Shown: piece by piece, positions 11,603 through 22,790 of the stretch
Numbering within the stretch: position 1 is the stretch's first letter
How the letters are laid out: every line of letters starts with the position of its first letter
Source: Otis tarda
Taxonomy: Eukaryota > Chordata > Aves > Otidiformes > Otididae
NCBI GenBank assembly: GCA_026413225.1
Contig: CM048552.1
Span: 58,791,001-58,855,000 of the forward strand
DNA length: 64,000 bases
Direction: 5' to 3'
The notes under the pieces: generated by a model
Database searches by the model: none
Told to the model about the DNA's origin: nothing
What the model saw: the letters and a program-made list of their open reading frames with translations, nothing else
Program-made: the position numbers and the translations under genes

Positions 11603-14600
11603 GCACCTGATTACTAGTATGTAAACCAATTGATCTACAGAGGTAATGAAGCAGATAGATGGAAATCAAGCAATGACAGCTGTATCTTATAGCACCCAAT
11701 TTGTCATGCAGGCGTCACTTGCATCTAAGCCTTTACCATGTGTACACTGGTGGACAGGATTGTCCTCCTGTTCATGGTCTGTTACAGTGATGCTGTCAAA
11801 ATATTCTTCAAAAAATGTAATTCATTAGTGCCCTAGTTTCTTCAGAAATGCTCAGAAGGGAGAATATCTGTTGTGAGTGTTATTTCAGGGAGCAAATCTC
11901 AAATCTGATTGGAGAATCCTATTCTAACTGTAGCCTACAACAAATACAAATGGTTTGGAGTGTCATAAGATTCTGAGACCTTCAATGGCATAAAAGACAT
12001 CCAGGCATCTGACTTTTATTTGTGCCTATTAGGTTTTTTTTTCCTATAAATGTCATGACTAGAAAGAAACTAGGAAAAAAAGCTTCTTGTTCATATAGGC
12101 ACTTGTCAGCAATGCAGTCAGTACAAGGTTGAAGCAGCAAAAACTTCATTAAGACTCCATCTTTTCCATTATTTTTCTATAATATCCAGCCTTACACATA
12201 AAAACTACATTAACAGAACACTGCTGTGTTTGCAAACTCAAGTACACAAAGTTAGGGAATGACGACTACATTCTTATATGCAAACAGAATTTTTACCCTT
12301 TTTTTTTCAGATTAAGATACAATTCCTAATTACATGATCATAGAGTGATTTCTACCAGACCCTTACTTTAACTGATGTGCAAAAAGGTCAGATGCACACT
12401 TCATGGCATTCTTTAGTATCTTCACCTCTTAGCAATGTCTGATTTGTTCATCTTGTATCCCAACTCCCCACCAAATCTCTTTTGTTCTCTTTTTGTCTCC
12501 TATGGAAGAAATAAACTCACCATTTTCAATTCCAGTATCTATCCCTACCTGGGCTTGAGCAGAGAGGGGTAACCCATTTAGAAAAACTCAGTTTTGCTCC
12601 TGCAGTGGTGGATAGAAAAGAAGAAAAAAAAATAATTAAAAAAAAATCATTTGCTGTCAGGGATCTGCAGATGCAAAGCCTGGTAACGACTCAAAGGAAA
12701 GTGAGCTTTCTCTGCTCTCTTAGACTAGTCCAGGAATAAGAGGTCTCAGTTCACTTTATGGACATAGATTCTTTAAGGATGCTGCTCTTCCCTTTTGTCA
12801 ACTCTGCTAGGCACATACAGATTTTTAAAAGCTTACATAAGTAAAATCCATTTATTTTTAATGCTCACGCGCTGGTGGCATTGTTCCCTAGCGGAATTCC
12901 GAGAGGATTTCTTAATCCATCACTAGTTTTGAGGCTGCAGTTGCTGACCACCTGGTAATATGTGGCCCACCACTTCTCAAACTTGTCACAGATTATCTGT
13001 CAGAAAGAGGACTTGCAACTAGTCCTTCCTTTCAATGAGCTAATTGATAAAAACAGCATAAGACTTCTACATTACAGCCTAGTAATTGCCATAGCAAAGT
13101 TACCACTGTATTTGGCATAAAGCCTGTTCTCAGGGAGCGGTATCTTTTTCACCTTGATCTGGGAGAAGGTAAGGAAATACAGTACCTCCTACTGATGATC
13201 ACTTGTCTTGGCTGCATCTATTTTGCATTTGCTGAGAGGAAGAAGGTGGAAAAAAGTTTCAAAAAGCTGTTGGCATCAAGTCTGGTACTGGAATAATCTC
13301 TCGAGTTATTCCCTCTCATTAGAATTGCTGTAATACCAAGCTGGCATGGACACAATAAGGCAGCACACTTGGAAATACTGACAACATGGTCAAAGGGCAC
13401 CATGTCAGTATAATTTCCAATTCCAGCACTGAGATCTTGTGTGTTGACTGGAGAAGTGATGTTTAAAACTGTCTTCCCATTCAGTAGATGAAATTCTTGT
13501 TTTAACTGACTTAGGCACACGCTGATTTCATTGGAAACTTCACTTGATCTGGTAATTTCTTTTAGGTGCTGCAGGAACTGTGAATTCTGATGCCATCCAT
13601 GGTAGTAAAAGCTTATTCCTTTCCTCAGTACACAATCTGATACAGATCACAATTTCAGAGTAAGTGTCAATGCTAGCACCTGTGTGGCTGCCAAGCTCAG
13701 AAATACAAGTACACACACAGAGTGTAAAATATCTATTGAATTGGTTGGGCTTTTTTGTATCTGTTGCTGGATTCCTTCAACATCACCTTCAGACTTTGAA
13801 GGACTGTCTTTTTTTCTGGGTCTGGCCTTGGCTGCTTGGCCTCTAGTGTGTCCAACAGCTTCAGTTTCACCTAAGAATCAATGGAAAAAACCCTTCTGTG
13901 TCAAGATACAGTCTGAATCACAGAATATTGAAGTGTTAAAGTACTTCTCTGAAAAAGAAGTGTTTAATGTTGACAGGTTCGTTGGCACTAGTATTGGTGT
14001 TGCCTTGTTGCTTGACCTTAGCATCAACTTCCTTGTAACTGCTGTTGAGACTGAGGAGGATTATCCTTTTGTTGCTGGCAGTCTCACTGCTGAGATGGGG
14101 TGACCTTTCCTATTCTTTGGCCAATGTAGCAAGTCCAGATCATAGCTCACAACTTCTCAAATGCCAGCAAGAACACAGAAACTTTCTTTAGCATTGACAG
14201 TCTTGGACACAGAGAGCTGGGTGCAGCTCACAGCCACATCTCAGCCCCGGCAAAGGATAATTTTGATTTATTCACAGTAAACTTCTGAGATATACAACCA
14301 CTTGTGGCCACTAAATGAGTTCATGTTTGTATGCTTAGCTGTTTGGACCATGCTCCCTGTTTATATTCATAAGCATGCACCTGTATTTCCATTGTGCTTT
14401 TGTCTGACAAGGACATGGAACTGGACTTGCTTCTGTTAATTTAGCAAAACTGCCAGGAAAGATTCATATTGGGCAGTCTTACTGCTGGGATGAGCAAAAA
14501 GCAAATAAGCCTGAGTCATTAGACAGGATCTGTGTTTTATTTTACCCTGCCTTCATTAGATAGTAGCAGCTGTAATGCATTTCTGCTTTCCAGAGAAATC

Positions 14601-15163
14601 CTCTAGAAAACATTTAGCAGAATAGCCCTCACTGGGAAAAAATATGAAAGTTCTAGGATAATTGTAGTCATTTATTTTTGGTCCTTTTTGACTCATTAGG
14701 TAGTGATTCTTATAAGTAAGTTTGGGGCAATTTCCTTCCCCATGGTGCCTGTTTTTAATTTGGGGTGTTTTTAATACAGACTCTAAAGGCTTGACCGTTG
14801 ATACAAAACTTAATATTATGTTAACAAGTCTTGATATCATGCATTAACTTGTAACGGGATGTATGTTTTTATCACTCATCTGTCTGTTTTAATTTTGTTT
14901 ACATTTAATATCTACACTTACTCTTTAGTCATGTATAGATCTTTATTGTCAAACTTACAAGAGCTTTAATACCAAATCAGCGAAAATGTGAAAAAAGGCC
15001 AGATGTGTTACTGCTGACACTCCGGCTGCCTAAGGAAGCAATCCAAGCATTCATATGGCACCTTCCAAACATGCCTAACCCACCATGCTAGGGACGTTGG
15101 AGCTGACAGATGATGCTGGACATGAAGAACATTGCTTGGACTGCATGGAACATGATGGACATC
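11603..15163. other. No gene recognised; possible decayed coding remnant
   Basis: Most of this interval is featureless AT-rich DNA. Around 13,218-14,103 both strands have unusually long open stretches: 100 codons on the minus strand at 13,218-13,520, and 139 codons on the plus strand at 13,684-14,103. I cannot match either to a family, so they are treated as an observation, not a gene. Bases 15,115-15,163 carry short internal repeats of a TGGACATGAAGAACAT type just before the next LTR. Confidence 0.5.
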
Positions 15164-15545
15164 TGTCCTGGTTTCGGCAGGGATGGAGTTAATTTTCCTC
15201 TCAGTAGCCAGTGTTTTGGATTTCATATGTGAAGAATGTTGATAAAAACGCTCTGATGATATGAGTTTTTGTTAATGAGACCAAGGACACTGTCTGGCTT
15301 TCCAAGTCTCATTAAAGTCTCAGTAACGTGCAGACGCAGGAAGCTGGGAGAAAGACAGACAGAATCATTGACTCAAACTGGCCAAAGAGAGTATTCCGTG
15401 CCATAAACGTCATGCTCAGTATATAAGTGGGGGGTACCCATGGGAGGGGGCATCCATTCTGGCATGCATCCTTGGCATCCATCTTCTTTCCATCTGTCTT
15501 GCTTGCTGGCATCGTTCCCTCTACCTCGCTGGCCAAGGCCGAGCC
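15164..15545 (+). mobile_element. Avian ERV LTR, 3'-truncated
   Basis: It opens with TGTCCTGGTTTCGGCAGGGA, a start I recognise from a very common avian LTR group, and continues with the GAGTTAATTTTCCTCTCAGTAGC and GTTGATAA text of that group. A TATA box, TATATAAG at 15420-15427, follows CGTCATGCTCAG, the usual promoter arrangement. Downstream of the predicted start region the LTR text fades at about 15,530-15,550. No polyadenylation signal or CA-end is seen, so the R/U5 end is missing. It is clearly a different LTR group from copies A and B. The 3' edge is approximate. Confidence 0.8.
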
Positions 15546-18500
15546 AATTGGTAGCAGAGGATGGTTGTTTACATTGTTTACTTAACCATTATTGTGCTTA
15601 CTGCTGTTAGTTGTCTGAAGAGGGTATCTGACTGTGGGAGTAACTAATTTGTGTTCTCTAAGTTTATATGACTGGCAGTTATTCTTACTTTCTGGCAGAA
15701 ACATTCTGTCAATGATTGACTGACCCTTCCTGCTCTCTTTAAGAAAACACAATTCTTCAACTGCTGTAAGGCCAGTTTTCCTTCTAATTAGCATCCTGGC
15801 TCTGGGGAGGCCAGTACTGGTAACACTTTCTGAAGTTAATGAAGCTATTCTGAAAACAATTAAACCTCCCATGTATGAGACAGGTCCTTCTAATGGAAAC
15901 AAAAGGTCTTGTTTTGATCAGGTAGAGTAGCCTCTTTTTTCACCAGAGGAGTGAAAGGTGTCCTTAGGTGAAATAAAATGTAAGTGTATAAGGCTAAGAG
16001 CAGAGGAGTGATACACCCTGTGCTTTAATACTTCTAGAAAGGATAGCAGATACTAATTATACAGGTCTACAATTAATTTTAGGCTTTTCATAATCTTAGC
16101 TAGCATTCACACTGCAGGGCAGTAAATGGAGAAGTGTAACAAAAGAAACAGAGTAACAAGAGAGACACATTATACCCAGTCTTTGCCTGGGAGTGAGGTG
16201 AAGTAGTTAAATAGAAACAATTACTAAAAAAGAACTTAATAAAAGTGTGTGTTAATATGTATATTTGTGTGTACATATTTTCCCAGAACACAGATTGGGA
16301 CATGAAGAATAGTTTAGACTGAATACCACTGAAATCGGTGCAGTTGCTCTGCTGACTTCAACATACCTTGAGTTAGGCTTAAGAGTACTTGGGTCGGTTT
16401 CACCTTCATAGACAGTGAAGTTTAGAATTATGTTAAAGTTTGTCCAACACTACTTTTCTACATATTAATACAGAACAGTTATGCTACTGTACATTATCTA
16501 GGATTTCACTGCAAACAGCATTAGATGTGAAGATTCCTTAGTAAAAAAAAAAAAAAACCAAAAAAAAAGGAAGAAGAAAAATAAAAGAAACTTCACACAC
16601 AGCACTTTTTTTTTTTTTTTAGGATGCAGTTATGTAGTACTAAAAAATTACATTTATGGACTACAAAATAAACTCTTCTGAGTTATATAAGTCATATTAG
16701 CAAGATAGTAATCAACTATTTCTATAAGTAGAAATACAGGGTTGACTTCACCATGGTAAGTCCCAACTTAATGAGGTACTAACAACCTGAAATCAATTAA
16801 CTTCATAAAATTGAAGTTGCACCATATTTACTCCGCATATCTTCACTAGTTTTTATGGTTTTAAAACCACTACTCCTTAAAAAAAGACCAAACAAACAAG
16901 CCAACCAACCTCAACTACTCTCTAAATGACTGAATCATAACAAAGGGAAATTATTAATTGGCAGCAATTAAAAAAAAAAAATCTACAAAAAGTTCTGTCA
17001 GAGGCATAAAGTAAACAAATAGGAAAAGAACCCTTTCCTTCAAATTTTCTTTGATATAGGGCATAATACTACCTAAGACTCTAGTTTGGATGTTTACCAT
17101 TTTGTTTCCAGAGGTAAAACCGAATTCTTGGAGAAACCCATATAAAAAACAAAATAAGTTATCACAGAACATTCAGTTTATTGTTGGAAATCTATTTTGG
17201 TATAACTATAAAGAATTTCTGTTTTAATAACTTAATTTCCTCTGAATTCTGAAAGCTTTAGCTTCTCATGACATTTTCTGGTTAAAGGCATTAAATTTAC
17301 CAGTCTTCACTTTTGTTCCAGTTCCTATAACCCCAGGGAATCAGGATCTTGCTCTGTCTTTCTTGTATTTTGTTGTTCTTTTCTTCTATTACATGCACAG
17401 GAAAATCTCCATTAAATTTTAATTTACTGCCCATTGTGGACAGCATATGTAACGGAGCTTCCACTTTATACTCAAGAACCAGGGATTTGTTTTTCCAGAG
17501 CAGATTAAATTTCACTTATTTTTTTTTTTGTCTGAAAGATGTTTCCTTCTACAAAAGATGTTAGGCAGCCTGTTCTGCAGTAGTCCTGTGTTCATTGCAG
17601 TGGCAGATGACAACAAGAATCTCAAGGATTATGACTTGCTTCAGAGTTTTGGTCTTGCTCTTCATGCTCTGATACTATTAACAGTTGTGCAATTTAACAT
17701 CTAGAAGTTAAGAGGGGCAATTTATAAACAAAGAGTCACAACCTTCTGTGTTGAAGTGGATCAGTTAACACAATCCAGCCAGCCTGCTAAATCAGACTGG
17801 AATTTCTGTTCCCCATGAGAACACCCTGGATGGTTGATTTTATGAAAAGTAGCTATTTCATCAACTCCACACAAAAGCAGGTCATGCAGAATTTAGCTTC
17901 ATCCATGCATATCCCATTATCTTGAGTGTGACACAGCAGTATCAATCTCACCAGGTATTTAAAATGCTGATTAACCATAGGAGTGTGTGTGGAGGAATGG
18001 GGACAGAACACCTTCCTGGTTTTCAGGAATATTTCAGCTCCTCTTGCAGCTGGCACTGTTAGAGTAGTAAAGCTGTTAGAGTAGTAAAGCACTGTTAGAG
18101 TAGTAAAGCACTTTTCAGTTACCTCCTGCACAAAGCCCTGTCTTTTTCCTCAAAAGACCTCATAGCACTTGAATTCAGCTAGAACAATAAAGCAACTATA
18201 AGAATGTAAAAAGGACTTAACTGGTGTTAAATGGAAGATGAACTTCAGGCGCTTTTATAAGTTTGAATACTTGTGGGCCTTACACCTCCTTTCCTGTAAA
18301 ATGGTTAAAGTAAAAAAAAAAAAAAAAGTATTCCTTTCATCGGAACCGAGATAATCTGTAAATGTTTGTGGTCTTATAAACAGACTTAATCCTATTTTAT
18401 TTACTGATGTTCTGGTGTAGTGAAAGTATCACAACCTGTTTGAAGTTGTGTACTGTTATGCCTTTATCTCTTGTTCCCGTAAGGAAAAAACAAGACCAAA

Positions 18501-20589
18501 TGCTCGTGGGATAATTTTACACCAGTGTAACCTGATCATTTAACACTATCTCAAAATTGGCTTGTTCCTCTTAAAAAAGAAAGGTCTGGCTTGCGTATTT
18601 TTTTTTTAATAATAGGACTGTTAAAGCTTTTGAGATTTTCAACCTTATATAACTGTCATTTAAAAAAAAAAACCCACCTATATACTTGACATTAGCATAG
18701 GTTTTGCTTTTTTGGGTTGTTTTGTTTGTTTTTTTTTTTTTTTAAAGGTAAATAGACATATCACTCCAGAACCTGTGAAGCTCCTGGCAAAAGCTTCCTT
18801 CTGGCTGAATGAAATCTGAAGTGCAAATATTTGCATCTAATTTCTTCTACCTGTCCTTGGCATAGGGATCCTTCTGCATTGCTTGTTTACTCTGTGTCCA
18901 AAGCAATTGCCACTTCAGGATTTTCAAGGACAAAGCCTGATGGAGTGATTTTATGATGAATACAAAAAGATTACTTGCTTATAAACACAATTTCTGAAAA
19001 ACTCTGTCTTCATAGGTAGTCACTCCTCCCGTCTCCGTTAGTTTTTGTAACCTAGTGGTAATCATTCTCAGCTAGTGTCACTCTGACAAATGCTGCTCTG
19101 GGTTTGGACAACTGTTGTCCATTTTGTGAGCAGGTCACCAACCTGACAGATGCAGAGCAGTTTTAAGAAAGCCATTTAGTTTCAGTAAGAAATTTCATAA
19201 TTTTTAATGTATGGTGGCCCTTAGATAATTCTAATAATCTAAACTGCTCTTAAAACCTAAGATTTTTTGTGGCTGCCGAGAGTTCCCTGCTCTAATAGCA
19301 GAGAAGAACATTAAGAACCTGCAGAAATTGCTCAATATTTTGTAGGATCAGACTCTGACAAGGTACTGGTTTTTAAGACATAGCATGAGACTGAAAAATG
19401 TGTAACTGCTGACAACTCCAGTAACAGGCACTAGACAATCTGGTTTTATTAATAATGAAGCCATATACACAATCCTGTTTCCTCCTCCATACATCCCCAG
19501 CAATTTGTTCATTGTGACTGTCATCAAAGCAGTTACAACAGTGCAAGAAAACATAAAGACATCTTATAACGTGAAGGCTGATCCTTTAACTTAGGAGAAT
19601 GCACAGAATAAGTCTCTTCAGTATAGCTCATTTATGACTTTGATTTGCTCACAAAAATAGCTAGCACAATAGAGACCAATCTGTATGTTACTGTAGCTTC
19701 TCCAGAAAATAATTCATATCAGAATTAAATTATTTTTACAGATATGTAGAGGGTTTTCTTTTTTTTCCAAAATGCTTTCCTAGTTGTCATAATATGTCAA
19801 AACTCACAGTCAGTAACACTTGCATGATATCACAGGCACGTTCAACTTCATGATTTTCTTCAGTTCATCTGATACCACTCTTGACTAAAGCATCGGGAAG
19901 TGGGCGCTGCTGGTGGCAGAATACTAAGCTTGATGGACCAATGCCTTAATCAAGTCTGTCAAACACCATCTTGCCATGAATAACCTCTTCCAGAGTTCAC
20001 AATATTTTGGAACAGCATCCTGCAAAACATAATTTCTGCCCACAATAAAGCAACTTCTGAGTAAGTTACAGCATTTAAGCAGTTGATGTAAAAAGAGAAA
20101 TTAGCATCTGTAGTATCTTTTGTAGAACAACATTTTTTTCTTAAACTATTTCCTTACTGTTCTGTAACAAGAAAGCAGAAAGTACTGAATGCTATGCCTA
20201 TTATTTCTAATTCTGATTCTTTACATTGTTACTCAAAGCACGTGTATACTTTCCTTCCTCTTCCATTCTGAGAATGGATCAACACGTTTTCTAAATCGGA
20301 TTGTTTGTGTATTTGCTCCCTTCCTGTAATTTCTGTTCTCCCTGCACCCCTCTCGGAATTTCAGAACCCCTCTCCACCCATACACGCAGTTTGTCATACG
20401 GTCCTCTCAGTATGCTAATGTATTGCAACAATCCATTTCACACTGCTAACGAAGCGAGAGAAAAATGATGAATAAAAATAAGTAAAGAGAGCGGTGATGG
20501 TTGTTCTATGCCCACGGCCACAAAAAAAAAAAAGAAAAAAAAAAAGGTGCATTTATCCCATTTATCACTTCACTCTCAGCAGTTTCCAG
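15546..20589. other. No gene recognised; promoter-distal flank of the CpG island
   Basis: AT-rich DNA with A- and T-runs (about 16,543-16,620), a G/T-only tract at 18,708-18,743 and a three-copy 17-19-bp tandem repeat at 18,055-18,109. A stretch near 19,918-19,950 (AATACTAAGCTTGATGGACCA) faintly resembles an ancient amniote CR1-type repeat. No exon with convincing splice sites was found on either strand. Confidence 0.55.
18055..18109. repeat. Three-copy 19/17/19-bp tandem repeat
   Basis: The unit is ACTGTTAGAGTAGTAAAGC. Copies are at 18055-18073, 18074-18090 (lacking the first AC) and 18091-18109. Apart from the missing dinucleotide they are identical, which suggests recent expansion. Confidence 0.95.
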
Positions 20590-20791
20590 CACGCAGGGAA
20601 AGAACACGGGGACATGCTGCGCCGCGTGTAAGCGAAAAGATGCGGTATTCCCGGCTGAGGTGCGGCGGTGGGAAGCCGGCTCCCCCACCGCCCAGAGCGG
20701 GAGGCTGGGTGCCGCTTCGCCCCCCTGACGGGTACCCGCCGCCAGCGCCACAGGCGAGGGCCGGGCCGCGGGCGCCCCGCGCCCTCCCCTC

Positions 20792-21064
20792 ACTTACCGC
20801 AGCGCGCTACCGGGAACACCGGTAGGCAGGAGGGCGGACGCGGACCAGCGTGGGGCCGGCTCTCCCCTCACAGCCCCCTCTCGCTGTCACGGCGGCGGCC
20901 CCGGCCGCCCTCCGCCCGAGCCCAGGTGTAGCGGCCCCGGGCGCCCAGCGAGCGGGCGGGCGGGCCGCGGCCGCCGCCGCTGCTGCTGGTTGGGCGCTCG
21001 GCGCCTGTCGTTGGGCGGCGTGTCAACGGAGTGGCCCCGCCTCGGCCCCGCGCCTCCGCCCGCC
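20792..21064 (-). other. Candidate leader exon and donor of a divergent transcript
   Basis: On the minus strand the sequence reads GCGCTGCG followed by GTAAGTGAG. The exon would end at 20,798 and the intron start at 20,797, a near-consensus donor at the outer edge of the CpG island. Between 21,064 and 20,798 there is no ATG on the minus strand, so it would be non-coding leader. The upstream exon limit is a guess set by that ATG-free stretch. A GTAAGT hexamer can occur by chance in a region this size, so this is a hypothesis for a head-to-head gene or a promoter-upstream non-coding RNA. Confidence 0.35.
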
Positions 21065-21078
21065 CATGCACAGACATG

Positions 21079-22032
21079 ACACAGACACACAGTCACTGCA
21101 GCTGCCGCTGAGCCCGGGGCAGAGCGGCAGCTGGGCACTCCCGCTCCTGGCACCCGCGGCTGCCTGCCCGCCCTCCCTCCGTCCTTTCCGCCTCGGCCCG
21201 CCGGGCGGCCTCGGCACCGACACCCGCAGGGGGCAGCCTGGCACCGGAGGGAGCCGGCGGGGGACGGCTGGCAGCGGGAAAGGGGCGGGAGGCGAGGAAG
21301 GAAGGAAGGAAGGGGAAAGGGAAGGGGGCAGCCTGGCACTGAGGCTCGGAGGCGGCCGCCGGGCACCGGCACGGAGCGAGCCCGGGCGGAGCGCGGCACC
21401 CAGCGGCCGCTGAGGCCGGACCGGTAGCAGAGACCGCGGCGGTGCCGGACGGAGCCTCTCCGTGTCCAGCGTGCCAGTGACCTTCCCGGGGCTGCTCGCC
21501 GCCCGCCAGGCCGGGGCAGGGCCTCCTCTCCCCGTGGAGAGCGTGCACCAGGCCCCAGGGAGAGGAGGCCGGGCCGGAATCCCCCGTCGCTCCCGGGTCC
21601 TCCTGGCCGCCGGCGGGGCCTGCGCGGCTCGCCGCCGGGGAGAGGGGCGGGGGAAGGCGAGCGGGACGGACAGACGGGGCCGGGCTGCACCTCAGGACAG
21701 CGCGGAGCAGGGAGCGGGCAGGCCCCGGAGAGAGAGCCGGGCGGAGGAGGAGGCAGCCACTTCAGCGGCGCATCCCGGGAAGAGTGGGGGACCTCTCGCC
21801 GCCCTCCTCCTCCTCCTCCCCCCACCGTTAGCAGCTCCTCATCCCGCGGAGAGTGGAGCTGCCGGTGCCGCCCCGGCTGGGACCCGCCGGCTGACACCTC
21901 CGGAGCGCCAAGGCTGCGGGGACGGAGCCGGAGCTGCCGGCCCGGAGCGGAGGAGGGGGAAGGAGCGCTTGCCCGGGCGGAGAGGCGGGGGCTGAGCGCC
22001 CGTCCCGGCGGCCCGGGAGCCGCCCGGGGAAG
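21079..22032 (+). other. Candidate non-coding first exon (5' UTR) of the plus-strand gene
   Basis: The block lies in the heart of the CpG island and ends ...GGGGAAG followed by GTAAGTGCC, a strong 5' splice site at 22,033. No ATG occurs on the plus strand from 21,079 through 22,211, while five occur in the roughly 580 bp after that. Depletion of upstream ATGs is typical of a selected 5' leader. The real start site is probably somewhere inside the block, so the listed start is only the edge of the ATG-free interval. Coding would then begin in exon 2 at 62,847. The long GC-rich frames here, such as 177 codons from a GTG, are composition artefacts. Confidence 0.5.
21294..21327. repeat. GGAA-rich microsatellite in the CpG island
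   Basis: A run of GGAA units (five in tandem from 21,296) followed by GGGGAAAGGGAAGGGGG, all purine on the plus strand. GGAA is the core ETS-family binding motif; function at this place is inference. Confidence 0.8.
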
Positions 22033-22790
22033 GTAAGTGCCTTGTCGGGTCGCTGCTGCTTTTAGAGGCGAGGGGCGGGGGAGGGCGAGAAACAATCGGT
22101 GAGTGTCTCCCTTCCAGCAGCCCGGGGGAGGGGGGCATCCGAATCCGGTAGGGCTGGGGTGGTGGCTTTATCTCCTGGATTTTAATCCCCGTCAGATCGG
22201 GAGTTGAAGGGATGCTGAGACACGCTTGTCGCTCCCCTGGCACAAAGGGGCACATGTTCCCCCCGTCCCCTTCAGCCAAGGGAGGTCACCCCGCCTGGCT
22301 CGCACTCCCTTCCCCTTCCCGAGTCCGCACGGGCGCTTGTTTACCCCGTGCCCCTTTCCCCGGGCCGGGCTCTCCTCCCGCTCGGCGGGGCTCCGACCGT
22401 GGGGCGGAGCGGGGACGGGGCCGCCGTCCCGCCAAGTTGCCGCGGGCTGCGCCGAGGAGTCCGGGAGAGCCGGGAACTGGTGGTTGCTGCCCCGCGAGTG
22501 GGAGGATGCCAGGACGTGGAGCGTGGGCGCCGTGCCCCTCATGGTGCCCGCTGCGGGAGGCTCCATGCCCGAACGGGACCTGCCCGCCGTTTCGGGCGGA
22601 GCGGGAGATTCGCTGTGGTTTCCCCATCCCCTTCCAGCCTCCCCGGCGAGTCCTCGGCCCGGGAAGCTGTGCTCTGGGCGGGCTTCTGCTGTCGTCTCCT
22701 CTCCGAGAACCGTGCCATTTAGATCATTAATCCCTGCTCGCCCGAGGCGGGAGGGAGGGGAGAAATAGCAACTTGCGGCCTCTGTGCAGG

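Larger units (their letters stand above)
20590..22790. promoter_or_regulatory. CpG island promoter, possibly divergent
   Basis: About 2.2 kb of very GC-rich, CpG-dense DNA sits in otherwise AT-rich sequence. It contains many GGGCGG/CCGCCC Sp1-type boxes, for example around 21,014-21,048, 21,282 and 21,984, and no TATA box placed to explain initiation. Such islands mark promoters of broadly expressed or developmental genes in birds. Candidate donors point outward on both strands: plus at 22,033 (with weaker options at 22,099 and 22,790) and minus at 20,797. That pattern suggests divergent transcription. Transcription start sites cannot be fixed from sequence alone. Confidence 0.9.

Noticed and set aside
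20887-22095. 402-codon minus-strand open frame in the CpG island
   Set aside because: Very GC-rich DNA has few stop codons. The product is Pro/Arg/Gly/Ser-rich with no domain, and overlapping long frames exist on both strands, so it is a composition artefact.
22192-22768. Several overlapping 110-180-codon frames on both strands after the leader donor
   Set aside because: Same composition artefact; they overlap each other in different frames and show no family similarity.
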